A DNA stretch of 64,000 nt from a virus (IMGVR_UViG_3300031369_000002:24666-88665); one strand, 5' to 3'. Shown: positions 1 through 8,050, counted from the stretch's first letter. Numbers and translations are program-made. The notes: generated by a model not told the origin, from the letters alone.

Positions 1-2841
1 ATTCTTATCAGCACATTTAGGACAAAAATCAACACTTAAAGATTTATCTAAAAAGTTTACAGGAATAGTTTTCCCGCACTCCACACAAGAAGGTCTAAAA
101 AAATCAGCCTGTATATCCTTAAAAGAAACAAAACTATCAACTCTTAAAATATTATGCTTATAAGCAGCACCAAACACCTTATTAAATAAAGCATTATATA
201 CTTCAAAAGGAGACGCTTTACCTTTAACAAATAATTTAAGCTTTACCTCTAATCCTTCTCTCACAGCCCATATATCACTAACAAAATCCTTAGCATTACA
301 TTCAATAACATTAAGCCCAGCCCTATAAACAACCTCTCTAATTTTCATAGTGATTTTTTCAGCCTTATGCCAATAATTAAGGGCATTAATAACAGACATT
401 TCGGTTTTATCCGTATCTATTTGATATAAAGAATATCCTTTTTGTTTCTTTAAACTTTCCATAGAAGAGGGTACTTTAATACCATCTAAAAGCTCAATAC
501 CAAAATGAGTTAATTCTTTATTCATCTCACTTATTAAGTTTATTAAATCTGTCTCATTTTTAATAAACTTTTCTAATAAACCAAATTCTACATAATCGAT
601 CCCATACAACCAATTTTTAAATTTAATATTATCAGACACAAACCTAATACTTCTTTTAGTAATAGGTATATCAGCTTTCCAAGCAGCTCGCCTAATTAAA
701 CATTTCCAGTAAACATTTTCTACATACTTATATTTTTCATGTATACAAATTTTTAATCTCACTTTTTCTCTTATAGTTGATTCATCCTTACGCTTTAAAG
801 AGGATAAATTTTTTAAACTAATATCTTTTTCTCTAGCCTTATAAGACTCCTGGACCTTTTTTGCTTCTACAGGACTACAAGCCCCACAAGTACTACAACC
901 ATGTAGACACTTTTTAACAAGAAAACCATTTTTATTAGGTCCTCTATGATCTTCTCCTAACTCTGTATTAAGCATAAAATCACAAGACTTTTTATACAAC
1001 CTATAAATATAATCTTTAGTTACTCCTATATCAATATGATCCCAACCAAAAATATAATCCCAAGGTTTTTCTTTAAAATAATACTCATAAGACACTCCAT
1101 ATTTCTGCAGGTTCTTTTCTAAAGTTTCTTTCATTTTACTATTTACGGCTCCTATATAAACAGCATCTAATTCATCATAAGAATCCACCAGAGCATAACC
1201 GCCAAGCCTATCACATAAATGAGCTACTTGAGTACTCCACAAATAATCCTCTTTTGTTTTTTTGCCTAGTGTAAATTCTATACCTAAATCTCTTAATTTT
1301 TGAAAAACACCAGTTAACATCTTTTCTCCTAAAGTAACCCTATGCCATTGAAAAGGAGTCCAGGATTCAATTAATAAAGGTGTAAAAGAAACCCTAACAC
1401 CTATAGCGGACCCCATAGAATTCTTTAAATCTACAATTTTTTTACACAACTCTAAAAAATCTTCTATATCTTTATCAGACTCAAAAGGCAAGTTAGCTAT
1501 CATATAAAGTTTTAATTTTTTATATCCACCTTTTATAACATTTTCACAAGCTTTTAATATAATTTCCTTAGTAGCCCCTTTATTTACAAAAGTCCTTAAT
1601 CTCTCTGAGCTTCCTTCTACTCCTACGGCCAATTGATTCATGCCACCCTCACCAGATATTAAAGAAAAATTAGCGTCCTCAGCCATACTATCAATCCTCT
1701 GAGACTGAGAATCAAAAGTATCAGACACTTCCTCTAAGATAGTCTTAGTTAATAAATTCTTTTGAGTATATCCAGTATACTCAAAAGCTGTTGGAAAAGC
1801 ATAAATAGAACCAGAATTTTTAATATTAGCTTTTAAAGCTTTAACCATATAAGAAATAGACCTTTCCCTATATGGCCTATATCGATACCCTACAGCACAA
1901 AAAGAACAATTACCAGCATTACAACCCCTAGCCAATTCAACCTCTCCTAAACCCATCTCAGGAAAAATCCAAGGTACTGGAGGAGCATCCACACAAGGCA
2001 CATTATTTAAATCCTTAACATGTCTTTTTTTAATCCTCTTAGGTATATCATCATATTTAGCCGCAAAACAATCTATTTTAAGCTCATTATTCACCTTTTT
2101 ATATTTAGGGTATAAAAACTTAGGCATATATAAGAAGTCGTATTCTTTAGCTAAAAAATGCAGTAATTCTTCACGTCCTTCTTTAGTATAATAAAAACTC
2201 TCAGCTTCCTTTTTAAAAGAGTTAATATCTTCTAATACAGCCATTAAACCAGGAGACCCTTTTTCATCCTCAGCCTCTCCAATAAACATAAAATCTACTA
2301 TAGGACTCCAAATCTCAGGACTCCCAAAAGTCGAACCTCCTGAAATAATCAAAGGATAATTTTCTTTCATTTCTTCTCTGTCTTTCCATCTTACAGGAAC
2401 ACCAGACATCTTTAATATTTTAACTACATTCGCTAAAAATGGAGGGAATCCCAAAGAAAAGCCTACCACATCAAACTCACCCATAGGCCTCTTAGACTCC
2501 AAACCAAACACAGGAATCCCCTCAAAATATCTTAATTCTTTATGACTAATAGGCATAAAAGACCTTTCAGCTTTAAAGGGTCTTATACCATCCGATCTCC
2601 TATACTCATTAATCAATTTATATAATAAAGGTCCTCCTTGATTACCAACAAAATCTCTATAGCCCCAAGGATTTGCTATTAAAAATTTTAACTCAGCAGC
2701 ATCCCATTCTTTATAAAATAAATCTTTTCCCCATTCTCCATAAGTATTACACTCACAACCTAAAAAAGCCTCAGGCATTTCCATTTTAGGCATAATTGAA
2801 GTTAAAAATTTTTCTATTTGTATTTTCGTCATTTCCACCAT
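1..2841 (-). CDS. B12-binding radical SAM protein fused to a DUF2344-like domain (3' end outside window)
   Basis: The frame is open from an ATG at 2841 (ribosome site GGAGG) to the window edge, 947 codons with no stop. The order matches the TIGR03960-like family: a Rossmann-like B12-binding region (about residues 95-170, GFSLGFPPF then SGGSTFGSPE), a radical SAM core with the cluster Cys at 307, 312 and 315 followed by RPYRER, the family's late Cys cluster (645, 649, 652, 655), then a DUF2344-like domain (about 685-905). A zinc ribbon (C919, C922, C940, C943) ends the visible part. In bacteria the two halves are usually separate neighbouring genes. The cluster motif reads CX4CX2C instead of the usual CX3CX2C. 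The biochemical role of the family is not known to me. Same strand and start signals as the phage genes, so I take it as phage-encoded, but the left boundary is not visible. Confidence 0.85.
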   Translation of the reverse strand, partial: MVEMTKIQIEKFLTSIMPKMEMPEAFLGCECNTYGEWGKDLFYKEWDAAELKFLIANPWGYRDFVGNQGGPLLYKLINEYRRSDGIRPFKAERSFMPISHKELRYFEGIPVFGLESKRPMGEFDVVGFSLGFPPFLANVVKILKMSGVPVRWKDREEMKENYPLIISGGSTFGSPEIWSPIVDFMFIGEAEDEKGSPGLMAVLEDINSFKKEAESFYYTKEGREELLHFLAKEYDFLYMPKFLYPKYKKVNNELKIDCFAAKYDDIPKRIKKRHVKDLNNVPCVDAPPVPWIFPEMGLGEVELARGCNAGNCSFCAVGYRYRPYRERSISYMVKALKANIKNSGSIYAFPTAFEYTGYTQKNLLTKTILEEVSDTFDSQSQRIDSMAEDANFSLISGEGGMNQLAVGVEGSSERLRTFVNKGATKEIILKACENVIKGGYKKLKLYMIANLPFESDKDIEDFLELCKKIVDLKNSMGSAIGVRVSFTPLLIESWTPFQWHRVTLGEKMLTGVFQKLRDLGIEFTLGKKTKEDYLWSTQVAHLCDRLGGYALVDSYDELDAVYIGAVNSKMKETLEKNLQKYGVSYEYYFKEKPWDYIFGWDHIDIGVTKDYIYRLYKKSCDFMLNTELGEDHRGPNKNGFLVKKCLHGCSTCGACSPVEAKKVQESYKAREKDISLKNLSSLKRKDESTIREKVRLKICIHEKYKYVENVYWKCLIRRAAWKADIPITKRSIRFVSDNIKFKNWLYGIDYVEFGLLEKFIKNETDLINLISEMNKELTHFGIELLDGIKVPSSMESLKKQKGYSLYQIDTDKTEMSVINALNYWHKAEKITMKIREVVYRAGLNVIECNAKDFVSDIWAVREGLEVKLKLFVKGKASPFEVYNALFNKVFGAAYKHNILRVDSFVSFKDIQADFFRPSCVECGKTIPVNFLDKSLSVDFCPKCADKN

Positions 2842-2861
2842 AAATAATATAACCTCCTACA

Positions 2862-2906
2862 AAGTAAAAGCCCCTGATAAATAGATTGGTAATATCAGAG
2901 GCTTTT
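2862..2906 (-). terminator. Intrinsic terminator between 2952 gene and radical SAM gene
   Basis: A 14-bp stem with one mismatch (2866-2879 with 2893-2906), loop of 13 nt, T-run on the minus-strand 3' side. It lies between the promoter at 2934 and the radical SAM start, so it could act as an attenuator. Confidence 0.7.
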
Positions 2907-2933
2907 TATTAAATTATGACTATCTCTTTCTTT

Positions 2934-2962
2934 ATTGTAACGTAAAATCAGTTAAAAATCAA
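2934..2962 (-). promoter_or_regulatory. Possible sigma-A promoter TTGATT-N17-TACAAT
   Basis: Minus-strand TTGATT (2957-2962), 17-nt spacer, TACAAT (2934-2939), overlapping the 3' end of the 2952 gene. It would transcribe through the terminator at 2862 into the radical SAM gene. Confidence 0.35.
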
Positions 2963-3338
2963 TCTCCTTTTTCCAACAAGGTAAAGCAGACACATGGGCA
3001 TCCCACGCCACTCCAAAACATAAATTTTCTTTTAAACATGTTACGGTATAGTCAATCTTACCACTTAAAATTGAATGTGCTTTACTAAAATCCTTAGCAT
3101 ATTTACAATACCAGCATTTAAACATTTTAGGATTTGCATCAGTATAACTTTTATTATTCATAGCAATCTTATGGGCTTTATTCAACCTAGAAGAATACTC
3201 TAAAATGTCTTTCTTATTAATATCCTCAGAAGATTTAATATTAACTATCTTTCTCTTATCATAGAGCTTACACCAATCAATATACTCTAATAATGTAAGC
3301 CCTCTTTCAATATCTTTTTCCTTTAATAAGTTAATCAT
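2952..3338 (-). CDS. Hypothetical protein with CxxC pair
   Basis: 128 aa, family not recognised. The C-terminal half carries CWYC followed by two more Cys (CLKENLC and PCW), suggesting a metal site. Its ATG overlaps the stop of the upstream regulator gene by four bases, so it is probably co-translated with the XRE-family protein. Confidence 0.7.
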   Translation of the reverse strand: MINLLKEKDIERGLTLLEYIDWCKLYDKRKIVNIKSSEDINKKDILEYSSRLNKAHKIAMNNKSYTDANPKMFKCWYCKYAKDFSKAHSILSGKIDYTVTCLKENLCFGVAWDAHVSALPCWKKEIDF

Positions 3339-3727
3339 GATAAAACCTTCAACTTAGTATAATCATAATTTAATATATTACAAAATTCTTTTAATGAGGA
3401 ATCTGATAACCTATGAGTACCAGCCTCCACCTTAGCATAAGTACTAAGAGACATACCCAAAGCTTTAGCAATCTCTCTTTGTGTCCATCCTCGCCATACT
3501 CTTATCTTACGTATTGTACTAAAACTTTTCTCGCTCACTATACTCAACCTCTTATAAGGTTTATATACTTTTTTAGTCTTTCTTTTTTCATAAGCATCCG
3601 TAGCCCATTCTAAAAAAACGTCAACCACTTCATCCATATTTAAAGGGTTTTCCTCAGCAACCTTTTTTAATTTTTCTAAAGTGGAATTTTTTATTAAAAA
3701 TCTACAAGTACTACGCAAAACTTTCAC
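3335..3727 (-). CDS. XRE-family helix-turn-helix regulator
   Basis: 130 aa. The C-terminal half (about residues 74-118, WTQREIAKALGMSLSTYAKVE) is a clear XRE/Cro-type HTH; the N-terminal half is short and helical and may be a dimerisation segment. A DNA-binding transcriptional regulator. It is one of few DNA-binding regulators in the window and so a candidate reader of the recurrent CTTGACA palindrome, but nothing in the sequence proves that link. Confidence 0.85.
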   Translation of the reverse strand: MKVLRSTCRFLIKNSTLEKLKKVAEENPLNMDEVVDVFLEWATDAYEKRKTKKVYKPYKRLSIVSEKSFSTIRKIRVWRGWTQREIAKALGMSLSTYAKVEAGTHRLSDSSLKEFCNILNYDYTKLKVLS

Positions 3728-3745
3728 TCCTTTCTATTATCCCAT

Positions 3746-3931
3746 TTAGGACATATAAATTTTTACTACTTTTATAGTCAGTCTATACATATAAAGCCAA
3801 ATAAAGAAAATACCTAAAAGCAACCAACTTTTACAGGTATAATCTCTTTCATATATAATAAATATCATATGAGTCCCAGCTATTAAAAGAACAAACAAAC
3901 TATAAACCATTCCAATTAAAGTCCAGACCAA
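3746..3931 (-). CDS. Small membrane protein, TTG start
   Basis: About 61 aa, two hydrophobic helices separated by a short charged stretch (YERDYTCK). I choose TTG at 3931, eight bases after AGGAGG; the GTG at 3940 directly abuts that ribosome site. The promoter at 3949-3979 puts the transcript start almost on the ribosome site, so the leader is very short. Function unknown. Confidence 0.6.
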   Translation of the reverse strand: MVWTLIGMVYSLFVLLIAGTHMIFIIYERDYTCKSWLLLGIFFIWLYMYRLTIKVVKIYMS

Positions 3932-3948
3932 ATTAAACACCTCCTAAA

Positions 3949-3979
3949 ATTATACCTACAAAAAACCAAAAAAGCATGT
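3949..3979 (-). promoter_or_regulatory. Phage promoter, ACATGC-N17-GGTATAAT class
   Basis: Minus strand: ACATGC (3974-3979), 17 nt, GG, TATAAT (3949-3954). Drives the small membrane protein gene. Confidence 0.75.
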
Positions 3980-3995
3980 ACACATAAAAATAAAA

Positions 3996-4018
3996 TAAGC
4001 CCCTGAAAAAGGAGCTTA
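3996..4018 (-). terminator. Intrinsic terminator after 4051 gene
   Basis: TAAGC-C-CCT pairs with AGG-A-GCTTA (one internal mismatch), loop GAAAA, followed on the minus strand by ATTTTATTTTT. Confidence 0.6.
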
Positions 4019-4050
4019 CTTCTTAAAAGGCATAATATGTAGTAAATTAC

Positions 4051-4278
4051 TTATATTATATCAGCCTCAGAGATTACAATCAAATCTAAAATTTTAATTT
4101 GATTAAAAGACTTCAAGCATAAATTATCATCATAGGCATTTAACAAATACTCGGCCTTTTTCTCTAACCCATTATAATTAATTATGGTCTCGATCTCTTT
4201 ACTGGGTAACTGGACCGCAGTTACAATCATTTTTTTATTAGGTTTCTTTAATTTACTCTCATAAGAAGCTCTATTCAT
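4051..4278 (-). CDS. Hypothetical protein
   Basis: 75 aa, not recognised; basic N-terminus (YESKLKKPNKK) then an alpha/beta-looking stretch. Good ribosome site (GGAGG, 11 nt from ATG). Follows the methyltransferase gene by 14 nt, so it is in that operon. Confidence 0.6.
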   Translation of the reverse strand: MNRASYESKLKKPNKKMIVTAVQLPSKEIETIINYNGLEKKAEYLLNAYDDNLCLKSFNQIKILDLIVISEADII

Positions 4279-4292
4279 TTCTTAGCTTCCTC

Positions 4293-5264
4293 CTAAAATA
4301 AAGCATATGTATTCGCCAAATCAATGATCACACTATTATTATCCCTTACAATAGCGGACTCATTTAATAAAAATAATTTCTTTATCCATTCAATAGACTG
4401 CTCAAAGTATTTAATATCTTTCTCTATACCTATAAAAAATCTCTTAGTATTTGCACAAGCTATTCCAGTACCGCCCGACCCAAAACAAAAATCTAAAACA
4501 GTATCACCCTCATTACTAAAAGTTGTTATTATATCCTCCAATAATCTTATAGGCTTTTGCGTAGGATGTACTTTAGCATAATCCTTTTTATAATAAAACA
4601 CACTGCCTTTAAAATTACCTTTGATATTAAAAGTTTTATTATGTCTTGCAAATCTATCACATACTTTAGCATAAGGCCAAAAGTTAGGAGCTTTATCAAT
4701 ATGGAATACATTAATAAGCTCCTGATATATATCCTCAGAACATAATTCAAATTGTAGAGTATCCCACCTTAAAAAGTGTTCTGCTTTTCTATGTCCTAAG
4801 ATATGATTTATTTTAGTCCTATTAACATTTATATAAGACATTAAGTATTTTACATACAATCTAACAGGGTTATTATGGTTGCTATCATATTTCTTACAAA
4901 AAATACTTATGTCCTCATGATATTTAACCAAAGCTTTTTTAGCTATTAAATTATTTGCAAAATGATCCTTAACCCATACAGCATCATATAAAAAGAACAA
5001 ATTTTCATGTTTATAACTTCTTAATTGTGAAGTATAAGGCTCCTGGGAAAACACTATTAAATAACCCTTAACTCTCAGCAACTTATTACAATGATTAAAA
5101 AATTTGTCCATGTCTAACCTATCATCCCAGGACGTATCCTGATTAGAATAACCTTTTAATTCAATATCTTTAATCGTTCCATAAGGAGGGTCCACCAAAA
5201 TTAAATCTAGCTCCTTATGGATTTTAGTCATCTCTTCAAAACAATCACCATTATATAAAAGCAT
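4293..5264 (-). CDS. DNA methyltransferase (DPPY type, adenine-N6 or cytosine-N4)
   Basis: 323 aa. Catalytic DPPY at residues 25-28 precedes the SAM-binding motif (VLDFCFGSGGTG, 256-267), the circular order of the beta group; KVHPTQKP before motif I is also typical of the N4/N6 family. It methylates exocyclic amino groups in DNA, probably to protect phage DNA from host restriction. ATG at 5264 follows GGGAGG; the ORF extends 4 codons further but without a ribosome site. No restriction partner is adjacent. Expression appears controlled by the operator-promoter at 5364 and hairpins in its leader. Confidence 0.9.
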   Translation of the reverse strand: MLLYNGDCFEEMTKIHKELDLILVDPPYGTIKDIELKGYSNQDTSWDDRLDMDKFFNHCNKLLRVKGYLIVFSQEPYTSQLRSYKHENLFFLYDAVWVKDHFANNLIAKKALVKYHEDISIFCKKYDSNHNNPVRLYVKYLMSYINVNRTKINHILGHRKAEHFLRWDTLQFELCSEDIYQELINVFHIDKAPNFWPYAKVCDRFARHNKTFNIKGNFKGSVFYYKKDYAKVHPTQKPIRLLEDIITTFSNEGDTVLDFCFGSGGTGIACANTKRFFIGIEKDIKYFEQSIEWIKKLFLLNESAIVRDNNSVIIDLANTYALF

Positions 5265-5279
5265 AATTCCTCCCATAAA

Positions 5280-5311
5280 TTAAAGCCCTTTAAAAAAATA
5301 AAGAGCTTTAA
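5280..5311 (-). promoter_or_regulatory. Leader hairpin just upstream of the methyltransferase ribosome site
   Basis: TTAAAGC (5280-5286) pairs with GCTTTAA (5305-5311), with a further inner stem of about 5 bp over an A/T-rich loop. It ends a few bases before GGGAGG, so it could modulate initiation. Confidence 0.5.
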
Positions 5312-5363
5312 ACAAATATATTAAACTACACAGCAACAATAATAATAAATAACTTCTATATTG

Positions 5364-5392
5364 AGTATAGCATAAGGCTATACAAATGTAAA
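5364..5392 (-). promoter_or_regulatory. Promoter with operator-like palindrome for methyltransferase
   Basis: TTTACA (5387-5392), 17 nt, TGC-extended TATACT (5364-5369). A palindrome GTATAGC-CTTAT-GCTATAC (about 5365-5383) overlaps the -10 box and is a plausible repressor site. Confidence 0.6.
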
Positions 5393-5394
5393 CA

Positions 5395-5426
5395 TTAAAA
5401 TAAGCCCCATACAGAGCTTATTTTAA
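5395..5426 (-). terminator. Terminator-like hairpin in methyltransferase leader
   Basis: Perfect 11-bp stem (5395-5405 with 5416-5426), 10-nt loop. It lies about 30 nt after the start predicted for the promoter at 5465, so that promoter may make only a short RNA of about 60 nt. Confidence 0.6.
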
Positions 5427-5464
5427 AGTCAATAACAGTTCCATTATGAAAAAACTATACAACT

Positions 5465-5493
5465 ATTATAAAATACCATTTTACTTTAGTCAA
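5465..5493 (-). promoter_or_regulatory. TTGACT-N17-TATAAT promoter
   Basis: TTGACT (5488-5493), 17 nt, TATAAT (5465-5470), starting right at the stop of the 5494 gene. Same form as the promoters of the structured RNAs near 23600, 24600 and 25270. Confidence 0.65.
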
Positions 5494-5643
5494 TTATTTC
5501 TCATCTTCCAAACTATTAACCATAGCCTCATGTTCTACCACAACTTTTTTAATCCTGCTTATTAACCAAACACCTACTACATAACATACAACAAAGATTA
5601 AATAAGCAAACATCAACACATAAATTCCAGCTAACCTACTCAT
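5494..5643 (-). CDS. Small single-span membrane protein
   Basis: 49 aa (MSRLAGIYVLMF...), one transmembrane segment of about 22 residues followed by a charged tail ending NSLEDEK. Preceded by GGTGAAATT; the start lies directly next to the 5652 gene, so it is probably in the same operon. Function unknown. Confidence 0.6.
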   Translation of the reverse strand: MSRLAGIYVLMFAYLIFVVCYVVGVWLISRIKKVVVEHEAMVNSLEDEK

Positions 5644-5651
5644 AATTTCAC

Positions 5652-5873
5652 CTACCCTGTAATCTCAGGAGTTATAATTGTAGGTAAAGTAACATCAGGA
5701 GTTATAGTCGGTGTTGGCGTAGGAGTATGAGAAATAGGCGTATAAGATTTAAAAGTCCTACGTATATTTGCCTTTTCAAGCTCCTTTTTATTACCATTTT
5801 CATTGTTGGAAGCCAACAATAAACCAACGATACAAAATCCTAAAACAATCAAAACTAAAACTACTTTTTTCAA
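5652..5873 (-). CDS. Secreted or membrane-anchored protein with Pro/Thr-rich tail
   Basis: 73 aa. MKKVVLVLIVLGFCIVGLLLAS is a typical signal peptide or anchor; the rest is a charged linker and a Thr/Pro-rich tail (HTPTPTPTITP). Probably exported and extended. It could be a superinfection or cell-surface protein; I cannot name it. Confidence 0.65.
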   Translation of the reverse strand: MKKVVLVLIVLGFCIVGLLLASNNENGNKKELEKANIRRTFKSYTPISHTPTPTPTITPDVTLPTIITPEITG

Positions 5874-5891
5874 AAGAATCCCCCTCCTTTC

Positions 5892-6020
5892 TTACTTTTT
5901 AATAACCAACTTTTCCCAATTACGACACTTACTATTCTTGGGATTTGCACAGACCCATCTAGTCCATTTATTAGTATCTTCTATACAAGTGGCTTTATCG
6001 CCACACTCTGCACAATACAT
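5892..6020 (-). CDS. Zinc-ribbon microprotein
   Basis: 42 aa starting MYCAECGD; the four Cys (CAEC, then C and C) fit one zinc site. GGAGG lies about 8 nt before the ATG. One of many such proteins in this genome; function unknown. Confidence 0.6.
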   Translation of the reverse strand: MYCAECGDKATCIEDTNKWTRWVCANPKNSKCRNWEKLVIKK

Positions 6021-6039
6021 AATCTTAATCCTCCCTTTC

Positions 6040-6144
6040 TTAGCTTCCTTTTATAGAAGCTCTAACAACTTTAGTAATCATAGGGAACCATACTACACTA
6101 GTACTCCCTAATAACAAACATGCACTAATTATAACAGTTTTCAA
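6040..6144 (-). CDS. Very small hydrophobic peptide, TTG start
   Basis: 34 aa (MKTVIISACLLLGSTSVVWFP...), signal-peptide-like or a single membrane span with a basic tail. TTG at 6144 is 7 nt after GGAGG. Supported only by the ribosome site, length and gene packing. Confidence 0.45.
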   Translation of the reverse strand: MKTVIISACLLLGSTSVVWFPMITKVVRASIKGS

Positions 6145-6165
6145 TAAAATTCCTCCTCTCCTAAG

Positions 6166-6804
6166 TTAATCGAAAAAATCACTAGTCTTATCAAAAAGGT
6201 CATAAGCATTATACTTATCTCTGAGAGCATCGAATTTTTTCTCTCTATCTTTTAATCTATTAATTAAATCTTTAACTGTAAACCCACAATCTCGTAGTCT
6301 CATCATACTAAAGTCATCCTCCAAAAGAGCAATAAGAGACTCTTTTGCATTTTGTAACAAATCCCTATAAATTTCTATCTCAGCCTCTAGACAATTGTAC
6401 ACATAATCATATACAATCTTACACAAATCTGACAAACTGAGTTGAAATACAAGAACCTCGGCCCCACTATCAAAAGCCTCAAAAACAAAATCCTCTTCTT
6501 GTATAAAGCACTCTATAGGAAACCTTATTTTATAATTATCAGGTTTAAAAGAATCCTGATAAAAATATTTTACTTTGCGTAAATAATCCAAGCATTTATT
6601 TTCTAATAAAGAATACTCTATCTCTATCTTTTTTATAATGCCATCCTCATCATAAACATTATCTATTTTCACATTCTCAGCATCACAAATCCAAGTTATT
6701 TTTGGAGTCTTTTGTAACTGTCCAAACTCAGTTATTCCTAGACGTTCCAAATCCTCGACTTTTAAATCTTCCACTATAAAATCAAAACTTAATTCTACTA
6801 CCAT
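6166..6804 (-). CDS. Hypothetical acidic protein
   Basis: 212 aa from ATG 6804 (GGAGG eight to nine nt upstream); an in-frame extension upstream would overlap the previous stop and lacks a ribosome site. Acidic, helical C-terminal half (RLKDREKKFDALRDKYNAYD). No family recognised. Confidence 0.65.
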   Translation of the reverse strand: MVVELSFDFIVEDLKVEDLERLGITEFGQLQKTPKITWICDAENVKIDNVYDEDGIIKKIEIEYSLLENKCLDYLRKVKYFYQDSFKPDNYKIRFPIECFIQEEDFVFEAFDSGAEVLVFQLSLSDLCKIVYDYVYNCLEAEIEIYRDLLQNAKESLIALLEDDFSMMRLRDCGFTVKDLINRLKDREKKFDALRDKYNAYDLFDKTSDFFD

Positions 6805-6831
6805 AATTATGCCTCCTAATAAATTATACAC

Positions 6832-7314
6832 TCATCCAAAAACAGCCTCTTCATAATCTTTTAAAGCTTTTATATACACCTCTCCCATATAGGTGTATTC
6901 AATTTTTTTATCATACACATTAGCTTTAAAATATCCCACAAAAGCATCTTTTAGCTCTGGCTTAATATATTTCTCAAAAGCTTTATTAGCTACTTTAAGA
7001 TATGCACCGTAGCTATTAAAATTTTTAAACATTAAATGCCTATACTTATCATAAAACTCCCTTTTAAATACAATAGAAGAATAGTCTAGAAAAACCTCCT
7101 CAATATAAATAGTACTATTAAAGTCTTTTGCTAACTCAAATAATCTAGTTTTACTTAAATCCTCAGAATTAGCACAAATATCAATCTCAGAACTAAGACA
7201 AATATCAAGTACAGGATATTTATCTTTAAACTCCTTTCTTAGTTCAGTTAAATTAACCACCTTTAATTGTTTTCTCTTAGCTTCCTCTATAAAATCTTTT
7301 ATTTCCTTAACCAT
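6832..7314 (-). CDS. Hypothetical protein
   Basis: 160 aa, mixed alpha/beta, many Lys and Glu, no motif recognised. Ribosome site GGAGG in front of ATG 7314. Upstream partner of the 6166 gene in one operon. Confidence 0.65.
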   Translation of the reverse strand: MVKEIKDFIEEAKRKQLKVVNLTELRKEFKDKYPVLDICLSSEIDICANSEDLSKTRLFELAKDFNSTIYIEEVFLDYSSIVFKREFYDKYRHLMFKNFNSYGAYLKVANKAFEKYIKPELKDAFVGYFKANVYDKKIEYTYMGEVYIKALKDYEEAVFG

Positions 7315-7323
7315 AAATACCTC

Positions 7324-7467
7324 CTAATAAACTATACTCTCATACCACATAACTTTGCCACATCTAGAGCATTTATGTTCGTATAATAGAATACCTGAGA
7401 AGTCCTCAGTTTTTCCCGTATACTCAAAATACCCTATGCAATGAAACCTATCACATTTTACTGCCAT
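7324..7467 (-). CDS. Zinc-ribbon microprotein
   Basis: 47 aa starting MAVKCDRFHC and ending with a CSRCGK knuckle and an aromatic WYESIVY tail. Four Cys could bind one zinc. Driven by the putative promoter at 7489. Confidence 0.6.
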   Translation of the reverse strand: MAVKCDRFHCIGYFEYTGKTEDFSGILLYEHKCSRCGKVMWYESIVY

Positions 7468-7488
7468 ACTAAAATCCTTTCTTATAAT

Positions 7489-7518
7489 ATTATACAGCCT
7501 CATATTTAAAAAGACTGT
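7489..7518 (-). promoter_or_regulatory. Variant phage promoter ACAGTC-N16-TG-TATAAT
   Basis: ACAGTC (7513-7518), 16-nt spacer, TG, TATAAT (7489-7494). One base shorter than the fixed spacing of its class, and TG instead of GG. Confidence 0.45.
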
Positions 7519-7530
7519 ACTTAAATTTAT

Positions 7531-7579
7531 TTTAAAACAAAGCGGGGAAATATTCCCTACTCTATTATAAATTTTCCCC
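7531..7579 (-). terminator. Probable terminator at the end of the 7557 gene
   Basis: GGGGAAA (7544-7550) pairs with TTTCCCC (7573-7579) over a 22-nt loop that contains the stop codon; followed on the minus strand by GCTTTGTTTT. Confidence 0.5.
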
Positions 7580-7727
7580 AGTTGTTAACCACTGACTCAT
7601 ACAGTTCATTACAACTATCAAACTTATTCATGTCTATCATATAGTTATCAAGTTCCCATTGAGAGAACTCAATTCCTCTGTCCATCAACCTACTTGCAAT
7701 TATTTTTTTAGCTATAACACTTAACAT
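7557..7727 (-). CDS. Hypothetical protein
   Basis: 56 aa (MLSVIAKKIIASRLMDRG...), helical, aromatic-rich C-terminus. GAGGAGG lies about 8 nt upstream, after the palindrome promoter at 7770. Not recognised. Confidence 0.6.
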   Translation of the reverse strand: MLSVIAKKIIASRLMDRGIEFSQWELDNYMIDMNKFDSCNELYESVVNNWGKFIIE

Positions 7728-7769
7728 CTTAACGTCCTCCTCAAAATTTATTATTTATCTTATGTTCTT

Positions 7770-7799
7770 ATTATATAATAATCCTTTACATGTGTCAAG
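7770..7799 (-). promoter_or_regulatory. Palindrome-operator promoter TTGACA-N17-TATAAT
   Basis: -10 at 7770-7775, -35 at 7793-7798. The -35 lies in the imperfect palindrome CTTGACACATGTAAAG (minus strand); ATAAGATAAA follows the -10 at the likely transcript start. Confidence 0.85.
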
Positions 7800-7816
7800 C
7801 ATAAAGCTAAAAATTT

Positions 7817-8050
7817 TTAACTTAAATTTCTTATAAAATGCAGTATACCCAAGGACTCCAAATCATTTAAAAATCCCTCTGCATTAACTCTTATTTTTAT
7901 GCCTTTTAAAATATTAACTCGATCTCGGACCTGACACATATATATCAAGTCCGACTTATCATTACAATAAGCTGCCTTTTTCATTTCCTGGACCACTTCA
8001 AGACAAGTATCCCCAGAAAATATGTTTTTATCATCTCTATATTTTAACAT
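7817..8050 (-). CDS. Hypothetical protein downstream of amidoligase
   Basis: 77 aa from ATG 8050 (GGAGG eight nt upstream; GTG at 8059 abuts the ribosome site). Follows the amidoligase-like gene by 27 nt and shares its promoter, so it may be its partner or substrate, which is inference only. Confidence 0.6.
   Translation of the reverse strand: MLKYRDDKNIFSGDTCLEVVQEMKKAAYCNDKSDLIYMCQVRDRVNILKGIKIRVNAEGFLNDLESLGILHFIRNLS

Noticed and set aside
5803-6111. Plus-strand open frame of 102 codons, and similar plus-strand frames at 8352, 10044, 22-28 kb and 60430
   Set aside because: They are antisense to well-supported minus-strand genes, lack ribosome sites, and have Ser/Leu/Phe-rich compositions typical of antisense frames in AT-rich DNA.
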